A DNA stretch of 64,000 nt from Calliopum simillimum (lineage: Eukaryota > Arthropoda > Insecta > Diptera > Lauxaniidae). This document shows, one piece after another, positions 57,441 through 64,000 of this stretch. Location: NCBI GenBank assembly GCA_951812925.1, contig OX638369.1, positions 16,397,329 to 16,461,328 on the forward strand. Direction: 5' to 3'. Positions within the stretch are counted from its first letter, which is position 1, and each line of letters starts with the position of its first letter. The position numbers and the translations under genes were made by a program. A model generated the notes under the pieces. The model did no database searches. It saw nothing but the letters and a program-made list of their open reading frames with translations, and was not told where the DNA came from.

Positions 57441-58900
57441 CACTAATATGATTAAAAACTTTGCGTCACTTAAATTTTGGACCTTTATAAATATGTTTTG
57501 TGAAAAGAAGACCAAATACCTTTCATATAAATCTCAAATTAAAATGGTATATTTATCGGTTTAAAAGTATTGATTTCTCCAAAAATTCCGAAATATAGAC
57601 CATTTTTAGTCTCTCTTAACATCTAAGCCTAGCGATTTGTTTTTTAATTCAACTTTTCTGTAAATTGAAAAAAGAGCATGTTCTTCAGAATATCGAATTG
57701 TTTATAAAACCTTAAAGTTCCTATAAAATATGCAATATTAGAACTAATCGCAAATGTATTTTATTTACCCTGCAACCGTTTACTAGCTCAAAACAAACGA
57801 CTTAAGCAACGAACTCACCAAAAACTGCCTTAACAACGTGCTGTTATTCGTTATTTTAATTTGTCAGCATTTATTGCCATGATTAATTTATTTTTAAAAA
57901 GCAAATCAAATACGTTTAATGAGGTATTTTTTTTTCTTGTCTACTGATTTATTGTACTGTAACATGATTAATCAATTTTTAAGCTGCAGCATTAGCAAAA
58001 AAATCATTTTTTTTAATTTTCATAAACAACAGATGGCAAACAAAGCCGAAGAACATGACGAGCATATGTAGCACATATGTTGAAGTATTTATTTTTTATA
58101 CTTATTTGTATGTACATACAGACATGTAAAAAATTTAATCATTTTTTTGCAATAAAATTTTAATTAATGCCACAAAACAATGGAATATCATTACCAAAAG
58201 GCAAAAATACAAGAAAAAATAAAAACGTTGATTGTTGCGGTTATTTTTGGGGCTCCTTCAAGTCTACAAAATCATTGGCTCTACAACGTACAGAGGCAAC
58301 TTGTTGTTAAGTTATAATTTAGTTGTTGTTGCTGTTTTTCTTATTTTCTTCTTAAACCTTCCAATTTACCTTATGTTATGCTGGGAAGTTTTTTGTGCTT
58401 TTTTTAGGCTTTTATCTTGCTGTAATGTATTAAGTTCTTTGTGTTATTGCGCTCTGTTGTTGTTTACTGAAAGTGTATTCAAGTGTATGAAACACTCTTT
58501 TCACTCGATTTGTGTTGTTTATGAATTCAGTGCCATCGAAGTGATGCATGAAAGTGTTAAACGAAATTTTTTTCTTTCTTTTTTCAAAGTAAAAAAATAT
58601 GTGTGGGAAGATGCGCTTGAAAAAATGTGCTATGTTTTATACATATGCTAATGCAGAGTTAAAAAAAAAAAAAAAAAAAAACAAGAAAAAATATTGTGCT
58701 AATTATGTTGGCAAAGGTAAGATGCTTTAAATTGTTCTGGGAAGAAAAAGCTTGTGTAAACTTTGTGCTTAAGAATTATATAAACATGATGTACTAAAAA
58801 AACATCACTATAAAGTATGCAATCATAGACAATATTTTTTAAAAATTCATATAAATACATAAATTTTTTAGTAACGTAATGTAAAAAAAAAAAAAAAAAA
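57441..58900. other. No gene; unique-looking DNA, T-rich open frame at 58232-58651
   Basis: A 139-codon plus frame (MLRLFLGLLQVYK...) is long for this window. It is rich in F, L, C and V from T-runs, with no homology I recognise and no sign of conservation, and I do not call it a gene. Contains motif copy E. Confidence 0.4.
57791..57817 (+). promoter_or_regulatory. GACTTAAG 26-bp motif, copy E
   Basis: AAACAAACGACTTAAG, then CA, then ACGAACTCA. Two substitutions relative to the consensus. Confidence 0.6.
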
Positions 58901-58902
58901 AA

Positions 58903-58928
58903 AAGTTCGTTTCTTAAGTCTTTTGTTT
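58903..58928 (-). promoter_or_regulatory. GACTTAAG 26-bp motif, copy F
   Basis: On the minus strand: AAACAAAAGACTTAAG, then AA, then ACGAACTT. It lies immediately upstream of the DD37E pseudogene, next to a long A-run. Confidence 0.6.
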
Positions 58929-58937
58929 CTCGAGTGA

Positions 58938-59612
58938 TAATACTAACACAAAATCTCCTATACGAAGACTGAAGAAAAAAAGTAAGCTGAAGACCTACAG
59001 AGTTCAAAAAGTGCCAGACCGTTCCGGCGAAAAGCAGTTAGAGGCTCCAAAGCGAGGTCGAAAGCTGTATGAAAGTTACCTGACTAAATTTGACTGCTGC
59101 ATAATAGACGATAAAACATACGTTGAAGCAGATTTCAAACAGCTACCAGGTCACAAGTTTTATAACTGTTTGGAGAAGGGGCAGGTACAGAGCAAATTTA
59201 AAGAGAAGAAAATTACAAAATATCTAAAGCAGTATATATTTTGGCAGGTCATATGCACTTGCGGTTTGAGAATCAGTTGTTTTGTAACACAGGGTACAAT
59301 TAACTCGAATATTTATATTGATGAATGCCTTAAAAAACGAATTTTGCAATTTATTCGTGAGCACTGTAATGCTCTAGCCTGATTAAGCAACCTCTCACTA
59401 TTCTGAAGCCAACATAGAATGGTACAATAGCAATAATGTAAATTTTGTTCTCAAAAAGGGGAATCCACCTAACTGCCCAGAGCTTCGACCTATTGAGAGA
59501 TATTGGGCTCTTATGAAATTAGACCTTCGGAAGAGTAAAAATACTGCAAAAATTTAAAAGATTTCAGATAGGCGAAGGTCAATAACTGTACAAAACTTAA
59601 TGAAGAAGAAAA
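58938..59612 (+). pseudogene. DD37E (ITmD37E-like) Tc1/mariner transposase pseudogene
   Basis: The frame opens upstream of the first ATG: KLKTYRVQKVPDRSGEKQ, then RGRKLYESYLTKFDC. The first catalytic aspartate is in IDDKTYVEADFKQLPG. WQVICTCGLRISCFVTQGT and INSNIYIDECLKKRILQFI follow. After a frameshift near 59375, PD-stop-ATSHYSEANIEWYN supplies the second aspartate, and GNPPNCPELRPIERYWAL the glutamate; I count 37 residues between them, hence DD37E. A trace of the C-terminus (RRSITVQNLMKK) is at about 59575-59612. The N-terminal DNA-binding region is missing, and one frameshift and stops inactivate it. Confidence 0.85.
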
Positions 59613-60231
59613 ATTAAGAAAAAAGTAAAATATTTTTATCAAAAATAAATATTTGTTAATAGCGTGAGGTTATTTATGATTGTTATACTTCTGATTAAAA
59701 TACAAAGTTTAAAAGAAAATCATTGGGTATTTTTTTATTGATGAAAAACAAAGTATCAAATTTTGATGTGATAGACCTTATGTGTCGCTAAGTATTAAAA
59801 TTGCCAAAGTCCCTCTCTGATATGTATGTAAAATAAAATAACTTTCATTTAAATGATTTGAATTAATTTTATTTTGCCTACGTATTATCATAATGGCCCC
59901 CCCACTTAAGAAAATATTTATGTTGTTATTGAAGTCACCATACCATTGGGAATTTTCATTTTGAATAAATAAATTGTCACAAGGTGGCCCTCTTAAAAAT
60001 TTTGGATTTTATTTTGGAGAACATACTTGAGTATTATTTTGCCGTAAACGACACTTTGTTGAAAAAGCAAAAGCAGATAACGTGTGCTCGGCTCTACACA
60101 AGTTATGTGCTTTTGCAAAACCTTCGGTGTTGCGACCCAGTTTTGTTTTTGTTATTTTTGCTTAAACCATTTTTTTAAGAAATAAAAATTTAAATTTAGT
60201 CTGAAGACGCTTAAATAAACTTTTCAAAAAT
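59613..60231. other. No gene seen
   Basis: AT-rich DNA with GGCCCCCCCACTT at about 59893. The transposon right terminus was not identified. Confidence 0.35.
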
Positions 60232-60640
60232 CAAACATAAATTTTTAGGGTTGCCACCTGGTTATTTTCTAAAATCTTATAAAATTCTTACTTCTTTTGA
60301 CCACTCAGATAAACTTTTCTGAATTTGTAAAAAAAAATCCAGGGTTGCCACCCTGTTTCTTTTTTTTAGTTTTGTTTAAAAAAAAAATTTCGTTTCGATG
60401 AGTTTTTAACGATTTAAACTATTATTTTTTAGTGTGTAATTGTAATGGCGAACGTAAGAAAAGTAAGATTTAAATAAATTTTCAAAAGCAACCATCTGGC
60501 AACTCTAAAAGCTTATGTTGCATTTTTCTTAAGTTTATTTAAGCGTATTGAGACTAAAATTTCTTTCAAACTTTTTAAATATATTGTTTAAGCGAAACTA
60601 AAAAAAAAATATGGCAACCCTGAAAGTTTATGTTTATTTG
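60232..60640. mobile_element. Miniature inverted-repeat element with AGGGTTGCCA ends
   Basis: AACATAAATTTTTAGGGTTG (60234), then CCA is mirrored by TGGCAACCCTGAAAGTTTAT (60612), then GTT. Two inner copies of the same box lie at 60342 (CAGGGTTGCCACCCTG, plus) and 60487 (CATCTGGCAACTCT, minus). The result is a doubly nested hairpin of about 400 bp without coding potential. Confidence 0.65.
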
Positions 60641-61820
60641 TAAAAAATGCTCCAGAAGTTCAAGTCATTATATTCTATACCTTCAAGTTATATAATAGTT
60701 AAGTTCAGTTAAAAAATATAATAGACGAAAACCGATGACAAACATCCGCACCAACGATTTTTTATAAGTAGTAAGAAGACAAGAGTCTCCCCTTACATTT
60801 CTGAATATTCTTCAATCACCAATTTTTATTTTTATTTTTAAATCGATTGGTATGTTCTTTTAGATTTTTCAACTATATATCCCTTTAATTAAATAATGTA
60901 TTTCAGAGCACTTCTGTGTTTTCGCTTCATGAAACAAATATATTCCTGCTAGTTTGCATCTGTGCTATAAAAGTTTATCATTGAATCCATATTTTCATCA
61001 ACACCAGCAGTACTAATCATCGCTAATAGGAAACTTAATCTCTTTAGTATTTCTTGCAACATCAGCAACACTTGCCATTTTGCGCCTGCGCAGTGTGTTT
61101 TTTTTTTGTCTTCTCTGTTGGTTGTATGTTGTTTGCTCTTCCATATAAAATGCGCATGCGCAATGTCAGAGAGTATGGTATGGAAGCCACACACATTAAT
61201 GCCTGCTCTTCTAAATGGCATTTATGTGAATTAAAAAATCAAATGCCTGTTGTTGTATGTTCGTGCTTACATACTTAGCTCATCAGTTCAGCACACATCT
61301 GTTGATGAACGTATTAAGTTACGCCTTAATGCAGCATTTCACATATTTGTAACATTTTTAATGCAGCAGCAGCAATAGTATAAAATATCTATTCCATAAT
61401 TGGTATTATGCCACGGATGCGCTGTAAGTGTTGTTGGCAGTAAGTGTATACTGTTGGTTAGTGATGCAAAAAGTATCACTGGGATTTTACTAATATTGCA
61501 AATAAGTGCCAAAGAAAGCGAATGGTTGCCCTTTCCATTGCGCCATGCATTGTGTAGAAAAACGTGTGTCCCCATATGTGGATATTAACTACAAAGTGGC
61601 TTGAGTCCCTTGATTGTTTTCCGTATATGTATCAAATCAAATTTACGAAGCTTTTGTGGCATTTTGAAATAGTTGAAACTGACCTGTTTCATTTCATTTT
61701 CAATTCTAATCAATTAGGCCGCCTAGTGTCTTAACTGAATTGTCGGATTGTTGGTTTCTCACAATCTGCGGTGGCTTTATTTTGAAGGCAAGTCTTAAAA
61801 CTGCTATCTAATAGTTACTA
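60641..61820. other. No gene; GC-balanced unique-looking DNA
   Basis: The 60.95-61.6 kb part has the most host-like composition in the window. Opposed frames (60949-61221 minus and 61054-61278 plus; 61339-61575 minus and 61400-61588 plus) shadow one another and have no domains. Contains an NRF1/ewg-like palindrome. Confidence 0.45.
61151..61162. promoter_or_regulatory. Perfect NRF1/erect-wing-type palindrome
   Basis: TGCGCATGCGCA fits the consensus YGCGCAYGCGCR bound by NRF1 and its fly homologue erect wing. A related GCGCCTGCGCAG lies 60 bp upstream (61081-61092), and a TATAAA word is at 61144-61149. Sequence match only. Confidence 0.4.
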
Positions 61821-62080
61821 GAATCGCTCAGTGATCAAAATTCGACCACAAATGTATTAAATAATTTTGGTAGTTTTTCGACAGTTTTAGTACATTTTTT
61901 GCTATTTGGCATAAAATAGAATAGCTCATTTATCATCAATGTTAAGCTATCAGTCAGCTTTTTGTCTTTTTTTTTGTGCTGTATCCTCTTTTCAGCTATG
62001 TGTGACCACGTATTTTGTCTTTGTGAATATTGAAAAATTTGTAAATAATTTTTTCAAGCTTTATGGCAAAATATTGAAAT
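61821..62080. repeat. Dispersed repeat family R1, copy C
   Basis: AGAATCGC, GACCACAAATGT, ATAATTTTGGTA, TAGCTCATTTATCATC and TTTCAGCTATGTGTGACCAC follow the order seen at 12837-12960 and 17525-17690. Confidence 0.62.
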
Positions 62081-63026
62081 AATACAAACTTTGTAGCCCA
62101 GGAAAATAAGACGAAAAAACAGCTTCTGTGCGAAAAAATTCCCAGTGGAAATTTTTCACCGGAATTGTTCTTATTTATGCATGATACCCAAACTGTGAAA
62201 AGTCCATTGCAAAGTCGTGTGCGCATAAAAAGTTATTAAGGCTCAAAGGTCGCTAAAATCAGTTTTTTGCAAATATCTCGCTAATGCTAACCTTTACAGA
62301 AAAATGTTGGTCTCCAATTTTGTAGCACAAGAAATTTCCTACAAAAGAACGTTAAAAGTATTTGCGTACGACTTCTAGTTTAGGAGATTACCTAATTTAA
62401 AAAGTTGTTTACAGTTATGATATGAAATACTACCTTTGCGTTCATATTAAAATATCTTACATTTTAAATTACGATAACTCTTTAAAGAGAAGTTGTACAA
62501 GCAAAATTAAAATGCCGTTTGAAAGATAATTTAATTTTCTATATGCCGTACAAATTTGTTTTTCGAACGGCTCATGACTTTAAAAATATACTTGAATAAC
62601 TGTTAAGACTTCGAAATTACTGGTTTTTTAGGGATATCTGCGAATTGGTAAGTACTACGATAAAAAGTAATGAGACTAAATTTGAAGAAAATTACAAGAT
62701 CTACAAAAAATAAGCAATATGTGTACACATAGAAGTAACCGTTTAGAAGATATTCCAAAAAAAACCTTAAAATGCCAAAAAACCGGTTTTTATTGAATAT
62801 CTTCTATACGGTTACTTCTATGTGTACACATATCGCTTATTTTTTGTAGATCTTGTAATTCTCTACAAATTTGGTCCCATTACTTTTTATCGTAGTACTT
62901 ACCAATTCGCAGATATCCTTAAAAAACCAGTAATTTCGAAGCCTTAACGGTTATTCAAAAATATTTTGAAGGTCATGAGCCGTTCGAAAAAAAAATTTTT
63001 TACGGTATATAGAAAATTAAATTATC
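62081..63026. mobile_element. Palindromic element, right side truncated
   Basis: A palindrome spans 62525-63026 with arms of about 250 bp: ATTTAATTTTCTATATGCCG pairs with CGGTATATAGAAAATTAAAT, TTTCGAACGGCTCATGAC with its inverse at about 62967, and ACATAGAAGTAACCGTTTAG across the turn at about 62775. The right arm stops at the start of the next element, so 62081-62524 may be the unpaired outer part of the left arm. Confidence 0.75.
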
Positions 63027-64000
63027 CCAATGTGCACAAAAACGGATGAGGATCCGTTTCGAATCCATTACGAGTTCATAAAGGTATAAAAAACGTAATC
63101 CGCGGTAACGGATCCATTTCGAACCCGTAACGTACATCAAAAACGAATTCAAAACGCTTTGTTTAGATAAAAAAAAAAACATGCTGAAGCGCTTATTAGC
63201 GAATAAAAAAAAATTAAATTCCGCAGTGCGGGCCCGTTTCGAATCCGAAACTTATGTAAAAACGAATTCAAAACGGATTTGCTTTTAAATATGTTAATGC
63301 TGTGTATTTACAGAAAAAAACCGTTTTTAAGCGCCTATTCGCAATTAAAAAATAATAAAAAGAAAAAAAGGAAGAAAAATAAAGGGTAAAAATCCACCTC
63401 TGGTAGGATTCGAACCTGGGCAAATCCGTTCCGATTCCGTAAATACTTCAAATACGAACTCAAAACGGATTTGCTTTATTTAATTTTTATGATAAAAAAA
63501 ATATTTTTGATGTTTTTTTTTTCTTTTTATTTTATTGCGTATGATTTTTTGTAAACTTTTCAAACTCTGTTTGAAAAAATGTTTTTGATTCCAAATTTGA
63601 GTATATAACATTTTTTATCAAAAGAAGGGAAGAAAAACAACACAGAATTCTTATAAAAAAACAACAGAAATTTGTTTAATCAATACAAATTTTAAATCTC
63701 AACATCAAATAAGTCTACGTCAGTTAAGTAAACATCATATCGGTCAATAGCCTAGTTGTCTAACGTCTCGTGTATGAAAGAGTAATACCCCGGGAGCCTG
63801 AGTTCGACTCCCGGCCGGGCTAGTAATTTTTTTTTTTTTGTTATTTTGTTTTTTTTTTTAATTAAAAATAAGCGCTTCACCCTGTTTTCTTTTTTTTATA
63901 AGCAGCATTAACATTATTAAAAGCGAATCCGTTTTAAATTCGTTTTTGATGTATGTTACAGGTTCGAAACGGATCCATAAAAGAAGAAAAAAACGATTCG
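63027..64000. mobile_element. Inverted-repeat element with GGATCCGTTTCGAA repeats and tRNA-like core (runs off window)
   Basis: CGGATCCATTTCGAACCCGT (63108) with CATCAAAAACGAATTCAAAA is mirrored at 63915-63975 (TTTTAAATTCGTTTTTGATG, GGTTCGAAACGGATCC). Further diverged direct units lie at 63050, 63230 and 63425. The middle holds B-box-like sequences in opposite orientation (63406-63416 minus, 63800-63812 plus). The far end lies beyond the window. Confidence 0.7.
63747..63822 (+). repeat. tRNA-like sequence
   Basis: A-box-like TAGCCTAGTTGTCTAACG, then a 25-nt spacer, then CCGGGAGCCTGAGTTCGACT with B-box GAGTTCGACTCCC, then CGGCCGGGCTAG and a T-run (a Pol III terminator signal). Acceptor pairing is poor and the T-stem has a mismatch, so it is a tRNA-derived element rather than a tRNA gene. 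Confidence 0.6.

Noticed and set aside
58232..58651. 139-codon plus-strand frame as a membrane protein gene
   Set aside because: Hydrophobic residues come from T-runs; no recognisable family, no clear promoter or conservation evidence.

Overview
The window is eukaryotic and AT-rich, with long runs of poly(A)/(T). CAA/TTG microsatellites and the repertoire of decayed transposons point to a cyclorrhaphan fly (Diptera, perhaps a tephritid or muscoid). That assignment is inference from repeat types; no diagnostic host gene is present. I found no host protein-coding exon, rRNA or functional tRNA. Almost every short open frame is a chance ORF or a remnant of a mobile element. The window is best read as intergenic or large-intron DNA that has repeatedly received transposons.

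Layout. 1-1005: 3' part of a decayed LOA-type non-LTR retrotransposon (minus strand). 2.5-4.3 kb: inverted copies of a tRNA-related repeat. 5.0-5.5 kb: pogo-like transposase remnant. 6.3-7.9 kb: a second, better preserved LOA-type element. 10.2-11.0 kb: about 161 nearly perfect TTAGG units. 13.5-14.2 kb: piggyBac-like element holding a 128-codon frame. 14.9-16.2 kb: TA-flanked inverted-repeat element invaded by a third LOA-type fragment. 16.6-17.4 kb: a complete 769-bp element with a 9-bp target duplication and unusual hairpin-rich ends. 20-21.6 kb: two foldbacks. 23.1-26.6 kb: a 39-bp-type satellite invaded by a Tc1-like element, itself cut by a 1.85-kb foldback. 28.3-29.9 kb: tRNA-like repeats and a widely dispersed fly module. 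33.0-34.0 kb: more satellite. 34-45.7 kb: several foldback families, including a Transib-like nested insertion whose empty site is present elsewhere in the window. 50.2-50.9 kb: pogo-like miniature element. 53.6-56.1 kb: two adjacent 1.2-1.3-kb near-perfect foldbacks. 56.1-57.4 kb: a fourth LOA-type copy. 58.9-59.6 kb: DD37E transposase pseudogene. 62.5-64 kb: a palindrome and the start of an element with inverted tRNA-like cores.

The signal least explained by transposons is a roughly 26-bp motif around GACTTAAG. It occurs six times between 32 and 59 kb in strictly alternating orientation, with unrelated flanks. Unique-looking, simple-repeat-rich stretches (about 1.5-2.1, 8.0-8.5, 19.3-20.0, 21.9-22.8, 30-33, 35.6-36.8, 38.9-39.4, 43.0-44.0, 45.7-46.9, 51.2-52.2, 57.7-58.6 and 60.9-61.7 kb) are where host regulatory DNA is most likely to lie.
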